DNA of 64,000 bases from Bacteroidales bacterium. GTDB taxonomy: Bacteria > Bacteroidota > Bacteroidia > Bacteroidales > UBA932. This document shows, piece after piece, positions 33,950 through 42,464 of the stretch. The stretch's first letter is position 1, and every line of letters starts with the position of its first letter. The notes beneath the pieces are model-generated. The model did no database searches. It saw nothing but the letters and a program-made list of their open reading frames with translations, and was not told where the DNA came from. The position numbers and the translations under genes are program-made. Location: assembly GCA_022648685.1 (NCBI GenBank), contig JALCMW010000003.1, forward strand, positions 124,001 to 188,000, written 5' to 3'.

Positions 33950-35317
33950 ATGAAAAGATTATTTGTTTCTTTTATTGTACTCGTATTCATGTCCCTTACA
34001 ACGGTAGCGTTTGCAAGGGAAGGGGAATCTGCACAGGGGCAGGCTGCAAAGCCTTCTTCTACGGTGCATTTTAAACCTTACGGATTCTTCAGGACATTTT
34101 TTACATTCGATACCAGGGAAAGTTCTTCCGGAACACTGAATTTGTATTACTATATGCCCAAAGACAAATTGCTGAATGAGAATAATGACGATTTGAACGA
34201 ACGCAATTCTTTCAGATTCGTTTCCCTCACGTCCCGTTTCGGCTGCGATATATCCGGTTACCAGTATGGCTCCATGCAAGTGGGAGGTAAGGTAGAAACC
34301 GACTTCTATTGCCTGAACGGAACTGTGGCTACTCTCCGTTTGCGTCAGGCATATATGACTTTGAAATGGGCCGGACTCGGTTCCCGTGACAAGAATTCCG
34401 CGTTGCTCCTGATAGGGCAGGCTTGGCATCCTATGGCTGCCGACGGTCCGAATGCCATTAACCTTGAGAATGGAGTCCCGTTCAATCCTTTCAACCGTTC
34501 CCCGCAGGTCATGATGAATTATTCCTTCGGAAGGAATCTGACTTTTACAGGCGGTTTTATCTATCAAATGCAGTATACCTCTATGGGTCCTTCCGGTAAA
34601 TCGGCCGATTATATGAAGTATGCCTGCACTCCTGAAGGATATCTCGGTTTGACTTACAAGTCCGGTATCGGATTGACGGTCAAAGGCGGTACCGATATCC
34701 TCAGCATCAAGCCTAGATGGGAAGGTACTTCGGGATCGAATAAGATAAACGTCGGGGACAGGATTACCACCGCAACTCCTTTTGTTTATCTGCAGTACGA
34801 CCATAATCTTTTCCAGATCAAGGCCAAGAGCGTTTATGCTTCTTCCGGAGAACACATGAATCTGCTTTCCGGTTACGGTGTTTCCAAAATAAAAGCTGAC
34901 GGGGATTGGGAATATACCCCTATGCGCAGTTCCGTTTCTTTCATATCCGCCAGATACGGAGCAAAGTGGCAGATCATGGGAATGGTAGGGTACATCAAGA
35001 ATCTTGGTACGGCAAAAGCTCTTTATTCTGACGGAGATGCTTCCGGTGATGCTTCCATGGCCGGTCTTACCGGTCCGGATTATTATTTCTTCAACAAGAG
35101 CGGATATTCCAATATGAATTCCATGTGGCGTTTCACGCCTACCGTTGCATATAATGCCGGAAAACTTATTCTGGCTTTGGAATATGCCCATACCGCAGTA
35201 CAGTACGGTACCTATAAAGAAAGCGGCTACGTCAATTCGAAGAACGGCCTTGCCGATGACGGTATGCATTGGGTACATAACAACCGTCTGCAATTTGTCG
35301 CGAAATATATTTTCTGA
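33950..35317 (+). CDS. Porin-like outer-membrane beta-barrel protein
   Basis: A 455-residue protein with a signal peptide (MKRLFVSFIVLVFMSLTT, cleavage near AFARE). Alternating hydrophobic strands and a C-terminal aromatic ending (LQFVAKYIF) predict an outer-membrane barrel. It resembles uncharacterised Bacteroidetes porins (start HFKPYGFFRTFFTFDTR). Function is inferred from its position after the DASS transporter: probably passage of the same anion across the outer membrane. Confidence 0.65.
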   Translation: MKRLFVSFIVLVFMSLTTVAFAREGESAQGQAAKPSSTVHFKPYGFFRTFFTFDTRESSSGTLNLYYYMPKDKLLNENNDDLNERNSFRFVSLTSRFGCDISGYQYGSMQVGGKVETDFYCLNGTVATLRLRQAYMTLKWAGLGSRDKNSALLLIGQAWHPMAADGPNAINLENGVPFNPFNRSPQVMMNYSFGRNLTFTGGFIYQMQYTSMGPSGKSADYMKYACTPEGYLGLTYKSGIGLTVKGGTDILSIKPRWEGTSGSNKINVGDRITTATPFVYLQYDHNLFQIKAKSVYASSGEHMNLLSGYGVSKIKADGDWEYTPMRSSVSFISARYGAKWQIMGMVGYIKNLGTAKALYSDGDASGDASMAGLTGPDYYFFNKSGYSNMNSMWRFTPTVAYNAGKLILALEYAHTAVQYGTYKESGYVNSKNGLADDGMHWVHNNRLQFVAKYIF

Positions 35318-35340
35318 AAAATTGATTTTCCAGTATGATC

Positions 35341-35378
35341 GAAGAGCCGTACCGGAAATTTTTCCGGTACGGCTCTTC
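35341..35378. other. Perfect 18-bp inverted repeat (long hairpin) after the porin gene
   Basis: GAAGAGCCGTACCGGAAA (35341-35358) is followed after two bases by its exact reverse complement (35361-35378). The stem is GC-rich, but neither side has a T run, so it is not a standard terminator. It may act as a transcript 3' end stabiliser or factor-dependent terminator. The remaining ~230 bases up to nrdD show no gene or riboswitch that I recognise. Confidence 0.8.
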
Positions 35379-35610
35379 GCCGCAGGACGGAATGATTTTT
35401 TTAATCCGACACCTGCTGAAAGGACTTGGAATGGAATTGTTGAAAACTTTGTTGATTTTTATATCTTTCAAACCATTTTTGCAGGTAGGATATTTTCTAA
35501 TTTCGAAGTCGGAAGAGGTAATGGAAACGACTTTTTTCTTGCCAGCCGTTTTTTCGGTAATTAGAATAATTATATTTCAATTAGTTACATATATATAATC
35601 ACAATAAGAT

Positions 35611-37800
35611 ATGGATGTTCGTAAAACAAACGGATCCTTTGAGGATTTTGATAAAGAAAAGTTGATGCGTGGAATTCGTGAGGCTTATAAAACAGCCGGT
35701 GAAGTTTGTCATGAAGCTATTGTAGTTTCCGTTACAGATAATCTTTTTATTTATGACAAGATTACCAGTACGGAAATACGCAGGCAGGTGGAAGAGTCGC
35801 TTATGTCCATAAACAAGAAAGTCGCGCTTGCCTACATCGAGAAGTTCGATGCCGATATCGATCTTAGAAAGAAGCGTGATTTCATCAAGGATTATATTGT
35901 GGCGTCGAATGCCGCTACCGGTTCCAAATTCGATTCGAACGCGAATGTGACCCGAAAGAATATCGTCACTCTGGGCCAGGAACTTTACAAGGAAAACAAT
36001 ATCAAGCAGAACCGTTATATAATGCATGACAAGATCAAGGCCATGTATGGTAAAAAGCTTGCCGATCAGTATCTTGCCGATCTTGAAAGCCATATCCTTT
36101 ACAAGCATGACGAGAGCGGTACCCCCGGTTATCCGTATTGCGTGGCGATAACCATGTACCCTTTTCTTGTCGACGGGCTGAAAAATCTTGGCGGGGTTTC
36201 AATTGCTCCGACCGATCTGAAGTCTTTCTGCGGCGAGTTCATAAATCTTGTCTATTCCATTTCTTCACAGTTCATGGGTGCGGTGGCTACTCCCGAGTTC
36301 CTTATGTATTTCGATTATTTCATAAGGAGGGACTATGGTGCCGATTATCTTGAGAAATTGGATACGGTTGTGGAGAACAATACCAAGAAACGGACTTTGA
36401 TGAAAGTTATCGACAATTATTTCCAGCAAGTTGTCCATTCCATGAATATGCCGGCAGGAAACAGAGGCTATCAAACGGTGTTCTGGAATATCAGTTATTT
36501 CGATCATCCTTATTTCAAGGGTGTCTTCGGAGACTTCAGATTTCCTGACGGTTCTTTGCCATGTTGGGAGACTCTTTCCTGGCTTCAAAAGCATTTCATG
36601 AAATGGTTCAATGAGGAGAGGAATCATTATATCCTTACTTTCCCTGTCGAGACCATGGCTTTGCTTACCGATGGGAAAGATGATTATGCAGATAAGGAAT
36701 ATGCGGATTTCACTGCCGATATGTGGTCCAAGGGGCATAGTTTCTTCTGCTATATATCAAACAGCCCGGATAGTCTTTCCAGCTGCTGCCGTTTGCGTAA
36801 TTCCCTGAAGGATCTGGATACGGAAGATGAAGAGCATAATCACACCACCCATCAGTATTCCATGGGTACGGCATCGGTTGCCACCGGTTCGAAATCTGTC
36901 ATGACTATCAATCTCAACCGCATCATCCAGATTGCCACAAGACGGTATTTCCTTGAAAAGCAAGGCATTACTCTTCCGGAAGGCAAGCCCTTGGATTCGT
37001 CTTTGAAATTCGATAAGGAAGAGTTGTTCGCTTATGTCGATAACGATATCCGCGAGATTACCGAAAAAACACATAAGTATCAGACTGCATTCAATGAAAT
37101 AATCAAGGATTTCCTTGCCGCAGATATGCTTGATGTATATAAAGCCGGCTTTATCGATATGAAGAAGCAGTATCTTACGGTCGGGGTGAACGGTCTTACC
37201 GATGCTGCCGAGTTCCTCGGATTGGAAGTTTCTCCTAATCCCGATTACAAGGAGTTCGTCAATACGCTTCTCGAGACTATAAATATTGCGAACCGCAAGG
37301 ATAAGACGAAGGAGACTATGTTCAATACTGAGTTTGTTCCGGGGGAGAATCTTTCCGGGAAGAATTACAATTGGGATAGTCGTGACGGTTTCTTCGTTTC
37401 TTCAAAGCATAATATGTACAGTTCTTATTTCTATAATCCAGAGGATCCGAAATTGTCCATGATAGAGAAGTTCAAACTTCATGGCGAGGATTATGTGAAG
37501 TATCTTGACGGTGGCTCAGCTCTTCATATGAATATTTCTGAACATTTGACGAAGGATCAATATAGGGATCTTTTGAATGTGGCTGCCCATTATGGTACCA
37601 ATTATTTTACTTTCAATTGCAGGAATACGGTATGTAACGAGTGCGGCTATATAAGCAAGGATACGCTTGATGTTTGCCCTAAGTGCGGGAGCAAGAATCT
37701 GGATTACCTTACTAGGGTGATAGGTTATCTGAAGCGGATTTCGTCTTTCAGCGAGATGCGTCAGGTAGAAGCCGAGAAGAGATTTTATAATCAGGAATAG
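35611..37800 (+). CDS. nrdD: Anaerobic ribonucleoside-triphosphate reductase
   Basis: A 729-residue class III reductase making deoxyribonucleotides without oxygen. The N-terminal ATP-cone (residues about 1-95) begins MDVRKTNGSFEDFDKEKL. The catalytic barrel includes SPDSLSSCCRLRN. The C-terminal zinc site is CNECG with CPKCG, and the glycyl-radical site is RVIGYL with Gly705, 24 residues from the end. All essential elements are present. It needs the activase NrdG, encoded 18 bases downstream. Confidence 0.96.
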   Translation: MDVRKTNGSFEDFDKEKLMRGIREAYKTAGEVCHEAIVVSVTDNLFIYDKITSTEIRRQVEESLMSINKKVALAYIEKFDADIDLRKKRDFIKDYIVASNAATGSKFDSNANVTRKNIVTLGQELYKENNIKQNRYIMHDKIKAMYGKKLADQYLADLESHILYKHDESGTPGYPYCVAITMYPFLVDGLKNLGGVSIAPTDLKSFCGEFINLVYSISSQFMGAVATPEFLMYFDYFIRRDYGADYLEKLDTVVENNTKKRTLMKVIDNYFQQVVHSMNMPAGNRGYQTVFWNISYFDHPYFKGVFGDFRFPDGSLPCWETLSWLQKHFMKWFNEERNHYILTFPVETMALLTDGKDDYADKEYADFTADMWSKGHSFFCYISNSPDSLSSCCRLRNSLKDLDTEDEEHNHTTHQYSMGTASVATGSKSVMTINLNRIIQIATRRYFLEKQGITLPEGKPLDSSLKFDKEELFAYVDNDIREITEKTHKYQTAFNEIIKDFLAADMLDVYKAGFIDMKKQYLTVGVNGLTDAAEFLGLEVSPNPDYKEFVNTLLETINIANRKDKTKETMFNTEFVPGENLSGKNYNWDSRDGFFVSSKHNMYSSYFYNPEDPKLSMIEKFKLHGEDYVKYLDGGSALHMNISEHLTKDQYRDLLNVAAHYGTNYFTFNCRNTVCNECGYISKDTLDVCPKCGSKNLDYLTRVIGYLKRISSFSEMRQVEAEKRFYNQE

Positions 37801-37818
37801 CCAAATATCTTTTTCGAA

Positions 37819-38337
37819 ATGATAAAATATGTTCCGGAGATGACTTCGATAGTTTTTGAAGAAATTCCCGATAAAGTTACTTTGGCCGTGGATATTTCCA
37901 ATTGCAGGGGGCGTTGCGAGGGGTGCCATTCTCCTTTTTTGCGTGATGATGTTGGAGAGGAGTTGTCTCCTTCTGTAGCTGATTTCCTGATTGCGGATAA
38001 TTTCGGCGTGAATTGTTTTTTGTTTTTGGGGGAGGGGAATGATATTGCCGCTTTGCTTTCTTTGGCTGCTTATATCCGTTCTGCTTATCCCGGGCTTTCC
38101 CTTGCTTTGTATTCGGGGCGTACCGAAGTGGAGGATAGTATTTATGAGGCTTTCGATTATGTGAAGGTGGGGCCTTATATTCCTGCCAGGGGGCCTTTGA
38201 ATGTCAGGACTACCAATCAGCGTCTTTATTTTGTGTCGCATGATGTGGGTGGGTCTTCCGATGCCGGTGGCAAGGATTATCGTCTGGAGGATATTACTTC
38301 CCGTTTCTGGCATCATGGTATCGACCCGAATGTGTAA
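37819..38337 (+). CDS. nrdG: Anaerobic ribonucleotide reductase activating protein
   Basis: A 172-residue radical SAM activase that installs the glycyl radical on NrdD. The cluster motif is CRGRCEGC (CxxxCxxC), followed by HSPFLRDD. Compared with neighbouring genes the synonymous codons are markedly T- and G-ending (TTT, GGG, GTG), a composition shift that begins near the end of nrdD. The protein looks shorter and more divergent than E. coli NrdG in its C-terminal half, but its position supports the call. The first copy of the 92-bp repeat begins within ten bases of its stop. Confidence 0.9.
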   Translation: MIKYVPEMTSIVFEEIPDKVTLAVDISNCRGRCEGCHSPFLRDDVGEELSPSVADFLIADNFGVNCFLFLGEGNDIAALLSLAAYIRSAYPGLSLALYSGRTEVEDSIYEAFDYVKVGPYIPARGPLNVRTTNQRLYFVSHDVGGSSDAGGKDYRLEDITSRFWHHGIDPNV

Positions 38338-38346
38338 TAGCCATGG

Positions 38347-38438
38347 GGTGTGGCGGAAGCGTCCGACGGCCCTCCCCATTTCATGGGTCCCCTCCCTTTT
38401 CGGGAGTCAATGCCGCCGTCCTGCTCTCCGCCAACACC
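38347..38438 (+). repeat. 92-bp cloverleaf-like repeat, copy A
   Basis: Copy A of a three-member family. It begins GGTGTGGCGGA and ends TCCGCCAACACC, imperfect terminal inverted repeats that extend outward to GGGG...CCCC. Inside, GACGGC can pair with GCCGTC, enclosing two hairpins: CCCAT-TTC-ATGGG and CTCCC-TTTTC-GGGAG. It lies directly after the nrdG stop in the same orientation, so it may also form the nrdG 3' end. It is much more GC-rich than the flanking island. Confidence 0.9.
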
Positions 38439-38662
38439 CCGGCAGAAGGATCATAACGGGATCATGAAAAGAGAAACAGAATAGACCGAGTTCTGTCGAT
38501 ATAGTGCGTGTGTTATCCTGATACTATTTTCTTTTGATACGGTGATAAGTATCCGGTTTTCCGGACTTGATTATATCCGGTAGGTCATCTTGGCTTATTG
38601 GATTTTTCATATATATTGTTGAAGGTCCTTGTGAGCTTGTGAGCATCTGGAGTGTGCCATGG
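38439..38662. other. Spacer between repeat copies A and B
   Basis: No convincing gene. On the minus strand a 28-codon frame (38524-38610) starting MKNPISQDDLPD and ending HRIKRK reads like the C-terminal remnant of a protein, which I cannot identify. The eight bases before copy B resemble those before copy A (CCATGG is shared). Confidence 0.4.
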
Positions 38663-38754
38663 GGTGTGGCGGAATCGTCCGGTGGCCCTCCCCATTTCAT
38701 GGGTCCCCTCCCTTTTCGGGAGTCAATGCCGCCGTCCTGCTCTCCGCCGGCACC
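38663..38754 (+). repeat. 92-bp cloverleaf-like repeat, copy B
   Basis: Same orientation as copy A, 316 bp downstream, with about five substitutions. A 65-bp core from GGCCCTCC to CTCTCCGCC is identical to A and C. The variable inner stem reads CGGTGGC, which still pairs with GCCGCCG through one G-U. The right end is CCGCCGGCACC, so its terminal stem is weaker. Confidence 0.9.
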
Positions 38755-38847
38755 TCGGCCGGCAAAAGTATCGCATGTGTAACGATAATTTATAATGCAT
38801 TATGTAGTAGATAATTCATTATATTTACCATATAAAATTATAGCCAT

Positions 38848-39202
38848 ATGAAAACACATTTAACAGAGGACTCGAAACTACTAGCATCTTTAATTGCATT
38901 ATTTATCAGTAGTATTAATAATTCTTCCGTTTATTTTTGAAGACTTTATTCCTGCTTATTCTACTTATCTAAGCGCCATTGTTTCTTTTGCTATGGTATT
39001 CATTGCCTTTTATACATTGATTCAAACTAAAGAACAAGCAGAAGAAGACAACAGATCGTATGTTTTTGTGAATATCAGTGAATATTTCCATGTGACAGAC
39101 AAAATGCCTAATGTAAAGAAAAATATATGTGAATATGTATTAGTGTTTGAGAATACCCGTAATACGGGAGCCAACTGTATCTCAATAAAATTCAACTCCT
39201 AG
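38848..39202 (+). pseudogene. Frameshifted and truncated gene for a two-transmembrane membrane protein
   Basis: The ATG at 38848 starts MKTHLTEDSKLLASLIALF, then the frame closes at a TGA. Near 38905-38915 the continuation moves to another frame and reads VVLIILPFIFEDF, a second membrane segment YLSAIVSFAMVFIAFYTL, a charged stretch, and a soluble domain ending SIKFNS before an early stop. The joined product resembles small hypothetical membrane proteins with two N-terminal helices and a beta-rich C-terminal domain, which are usually longer. One frameshift plus truncation suggests decay. Base composition is AT-rich like the rest of the island. Confidence 0.6.
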
Positions 39203-39247
39203 TGTTTTCTACCAAGTTTTAATTAATTATATTTATATATATAAGTC

Positions 39248-40108
39248 ATGAATATTCAATATAATGGGGATAGTTATTGTAAATATCCCGGGTCAAAAAT
39301 TACTGGTAAAGAACGTTTTAAAAAATTGTATCATTACACATCTTTTAAAACGTTTAAAAAAATATGGGAAGAAAAAAGGTTGATATTCTCTAATGTAAAA
39401 AATGTTAATGATCCATTTGAAGTTAATTTTTCTTCCATTATCGATACCATAGCGGCTCTTCCTTTGGCTTTTGCTTATGATGATATAAAGGAATCTTACA
39501 AACAAATCAGTTTTACTATGCGTTTTAATTCCTATTATAATGGAGCGATGTCTCCTATGATGTGGGGACAATATGGTCATAAAGGTAGCGGCGTATGTAT
39601 TGAATTTGACTATGATAAACTTCCATTTAATCAAAAAATGTTAAAAGGTATGGTTGAATATAAAGATGAACTTCCTGTAATGCAGATAACCGATAAATTA
39701 AACACAAAAAATGATGTAAGGAATTTTCTTATAGCCCATATAAAAGAACTAATGTTTACAAAATATAAGTGTTGGGAACATGAAAATGAGTATAGAGTAA
39801 TTAGTAGCGATGAAGAATCACTTAATATTGACGGAGCAATTAGTGCAGTCTATATCAATAGATATAATCGTTCCAAAATCAAAGAAATCAAGACTCTTTT
39901 AAAAGATGAAAACGATATTTCTTTTCGATATATTTATATTGATAACATTAATAATTCAGGTAGTTTGATTCCTATGGAGTATGATATTGCAAAGATGGAA
40001 TTAACTAGAGGTAAAAACGATAGAATCTTTAATAAGACTAAGTCCTTTTACGAAGAAAGAAAATCGGATGAAGGTTCTTGTCTAATTATGAAACATATAT
40101 CATTATAG
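39248..40108 (+). CDS. DUF2971 domain protein
   Basis: A 286-residue cytoplasmic protein without signal or membrane segment. It shows the DUF2971 pattern: LYHYTSF near residue 27, NVNDPFE, MWGQYGHKGSGVCIEFDY in the middle, and CWEHENEYRVIS. The biochemical function of DUF2971 is not established; these genes are often found in accessory and defence-rich regions, and the spaced Tyr/His, Tyr and Glu residues make an ADP-ribosyltransferase-like fold conceivable, which is inference only. The gene is strikingly AT-rich relative to the window (many AAA, TTA, ATA codons), indicating horizontal acquisition. It appears intact. Confidence 0.75.
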   Translation: MNIQYNGDSYCKYPGSKITGKERFKKLYHYTSFKTFKKIWEEKRLIFSNVKNVNDPFEVNFSSIIDTIAALPLAFAYDDIKESYKQISFTMRFNSYYNGAMSPMMWGQYGHKGSGVCIEFDYDKLPFNQKMLKGMVEYKDELPVMQITDKLNTKNDVRNFLIAHIKELMFTKYKCWEHENEYRVISSDEESLNIDGAISAVYINRYNRSKIKEIKTLLKDENDISFRYIYIDNINNSGSLIPMEYDIAKMELTRGKNDRIFNKTKSFYEERKSDEGSCLIMKHISL

Positions 40109-40441
40109 CAATATAGTTACACCAGTACCATTCGTATCTCGTTTAAATAAAATAGTTTAAAGAATATAATAAACTCAATGTCTTCTTTTGCATTAATCAA
40201 AATAGGTTGAGAAATTAAGATCTTAAAGGTCTTTGAATATTAGGCCTTTGTTAGCTTTTGAGTCCGCATTTTTGGCGTAAATTGCGTGGCTTACAATACA
40301 AAATTCCTTTTTGGTAGATTTTTGTGGCATGTAATATATATGTGATTGATGTAATGGTGAGTAGAATGGCTGTAATTTGTCCCAAGCAAAGTGTCTAATT
40401 TTTGCAAAGTTATCTTTCCCAGAAAAGGTCTATAATAAAGA
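40109..40441. other. AT-rich intergenic stretch, no gene seen
   Basis: No frame with protein-like character on either strand. A weak inverted repeat (AAAGG with CCTTT near 40226-40250) could end the DUF2971 transcript. Confidence 0.5.
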
Positions 40442-40959
40442 ATGGCAAAAGTAAATGAGAAACGAGAGGAAGTATTTAGGGAAAGTTCTGGCATTATATT
40501 GTTACGAATTGGCTAAAGGAGAAATACTAAAGACGGTACTAATTGAGAGAACTGCAATGGATCGGTTGGTATATCCGTCATACATAAAAAGCCTATAAAG
40601 ATCTATTATTTTGATAATAAGATGCTTATTATGATGAAGTGATCCGGATTCACTTCGATGAAGGATATGGAGAGGAGAATATAGCCCGAATAATACCGAT
40701 CAGCCATAGAACAGTATCACGATGGATTGCTAAATTTGTATCCGAAAAAAGAAGAAAGAGAGAAATGAAACAGAAGAAAGATCGGATAGAAAAGCCGGTA
40801 ATGCCAGAGAGAAAAGGATATCTGAAAGCGGAGATTGCCCGTCTATAGAAACAGCTGAAACATGAGGAGATGCGAGCGGACGCTTATGATATGATGATAG
40901 ACATAGCCGAGAACAAATTCCATATCCCGATAAGAAAAAAATCTGGTGCCAAACGGTAA
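40442..40959 (+). pseudogene. Degenerate IS3-family transposase OrfA
   Basis: Joined across at least two frameshifts and one TAG (40846-40848), the fragments read MAKVNEKREEVFRE, then HKKPIKIYYFDNK, then DAYYDEVIRIHFDEGYGEEN, a helix-turn-helix (SHRTVSRWIAKF), a leucine-zipper-like stretch, and after the stop KQLKHEEMRADAYD to IRKKSGAKR. This is the typical layout of IS3-type OrfA in Bacteroidetes, with DNA-binding helix and coiled coil. No OrfB with the DDE catalytic domain follows, so the element is dead. Confidence 0.75.
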
Positions 40960-41205
40960 TGAGCCTGCACACATCATTTTTTCTTTTGTCTCTTTGTTTA
41001 TTGCCGTTTGTTGGACCAATTCGTTTTTGAGATTCCGGACAACTACTATGCTAGATGACAATTCTATTAATGAATTTTAACGTTATCTTTTATCCTTTCT
41101 CTTTTTATTGTTTAGCTTTCTGTGTGAGTCTCATATTTATTATGCCTATGTATGTTGGCGTCATCGACTGTACATTTTCTTCCATTACTTTCTTTTTCCT
41201 TTTGG
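40960..41205. other. Remnant DNA between OrfA and the IS3-like terminus
   Basis: OrfB of the IS3 element would be expected here but only about 245 bases remain, with no recognisable catalytic motifs. I see no gene. Confidence 0.5.
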
Positions 41206-41231
41206 TTGTCCAACTTTTGGGGTGCGCTCCA
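41206..41231 (+). mobile_element. IS3-family-like terminal inverted repeat (right end)
   Basis: The minus strand reads inward TGGAGCGCACCCCAAAAGTT followed by GGACAA, resembling the CCCCAAAAGTTNGACA ends of Bacteroidetes IS3-family elements. In the orientation of the OrfA remnant this is the right end. I could not find a convincing left end, so the outer boundary is lost or diverged. Confidence 0.55.
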
Positions 41232-42002
41232 AACGAAAAATCACGGGAGGCGGCCATGGTGTCAGTAGCTTAAATATTTAATAATTAGCTGTTTAACCTT
41301 TTAGAAGCATGGCCAGGTCGGTAGTTTTAGGGGGGGGCTGGCCACGCTCTAAATGGCCTAAATAGCTGCATATTAATATATTAATCAAATACGACCATGG
41401 CCACCTCCGGCATTTTTTAGAGAAAATTTTCCTGCCGGATCTAGAAATTCTTGTGTCTTGTCGGTGATATTTGCTATACAGATATTCTTTCTGGAAATGC
41501 CATCTGCGAAATGATACCCATGAAATGCACTTCATAATGTCATCCGGAAAGTTATCACAAATAGTCTCCGGCCAGCCCAAAACAGGGATAAGGCTTGTTC
41601 AGTAAACTAAATTCAGTGATAGGGGGGGAGCAATAATAGATATATTAAATTTAGCGACTTTCAGTTATATCGATAAACCTAGTCAATTTTTTTCGTAAAC
41701 AAGGCATCAAGTAGTCGATCAAAATCAGAGACCACACATTTTCTTTATTTACTGCAAAAATTTTCCTGCTGAAAGTAGACGTACTTCACTGATATTTCCT
41801 ATGTATGAGCAAATCTCTGCTAATTGCTACGCTTAAATGATCTGTTTGAGCTGTGCAGCATTTACGTGGATTTAGTTTTGTGGCGGTATTCCCAAATTAG
41901 ATGCCGGCAATCCTTGGCAGGGGGGTATTATTGGTGTATTATTATGGTGTATGATGATATATTTTGCTATCTTTTCTCTGTGGTGGTGTGTAGGTGCTGT
42001 AT
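41232..42002. other. Non-coding accessory DNA with G tracts and an inverted repeat
   Basis: No gene is supported. AGCATGGCCAG (41306-41316) and CTGGCCACGCT (41338-41348) form an 11-bp inverted repeat with one mismatch, with a run of eight G in the loop. Further G runs of seven and six occur near 41624 and 41921. The TGGCCA motif recurs near 41393. Confidence 0.5.
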
Positions 42003-42095
42003 GGTGTTGGCGGAGAGCAGGACGGCGGCATTGACTCCCGAAAAGGGAGGGGACCCATGAAATGGGGAGGGCCGCCGGTCGCTTCCGCCAACACC
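42003..42095 (-). repeat. 93-bp cloverleaf-like repeat, copy C (inverted)
   Basis: Reverse orientation relative to A and B. Its terminal inverted repeats are perfect over 12 bp (GGTGTTGGCGGA with TCCGCCAACACC) and continue, after a small bulge, with GCTGT/ACAGC. Read on its own strand, the inner stem is CGGCGGC with GCCGCCG, and the 65-bp core is identical to A and B. Only three changes separate it from copy A outside the flanks. Confidence 0.9.
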
Positions 42096-42401
42096 ACAGC
42101 GGGTTCTATTAACAATATTTCCAACCATAACGTCAAGTCAAGAGTAAGGGGATTAGGAGTACCAGATTTCTTTGTTAGGGTACCGTATACAGCGCTACAA
42201 CTGGTATCTTATGGGCACTATATACTCAGCTATTACGATTGCTATTCCAATGCTGCTACTGCTAGTTTCAATATGCTACTATTTATGCTTTTGTCGTTTT
42301 TGCAGTTGCCGCTGATGCATGGATATTGTGTTGTGGCTACTGATGCTGTCGGTGCTATATCTGATGATGTTGCCGTTGCCGTGTTTCGGGTAGGCCGGGG
42401 G
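42096..42401. other. Stretch without a supported gene
   Basis: A frame open through copy C into this region has no protein-like features. I see nothing else beyond the terminator that follows. Confidence 0.5.
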
Positions 42402-42444
42402 AGAATAAAAGAAGGTCTGTAAATCTTATGGTTTACAGACCTTC
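42402..42444 (-). terminator. Terminator of the tRNA-Glu-rpsT-tRNA-Pro unit
   Basis: On the minus strand a perfect 13-bp stem (42432-42444 with 42411-42423) and 8-base loop precede TTTTATTCT. Confidence 0.85.
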
Positions 42445-42464
42445 CCCGTTTGACAGTAGTCATT

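Noticed and set aside
35335..35598. An 87-codon frame between the porin and nrdD genes
   Set aside because: It begins in the 18-bp palindrome and its product has no family resemblance.
35379..35610. A cobalamin or other riboswitch before nrdD
   Set aside because: No B12-box or other aptamer signature that I can recognise; NrdD does not use B12.
41293..41580. A 95-codon minus-strand frame in the island
   Set aside because: No recognisable motif, rare-residue-rich composition, and overlap with the G8 inverted repeat.
41994..42422. A 142-codon frame running through repeat copy C
   Set aside because: It reads through a structured repeat with no protein-like composition and no homologous motif; the repeat is better explained as non-coding.
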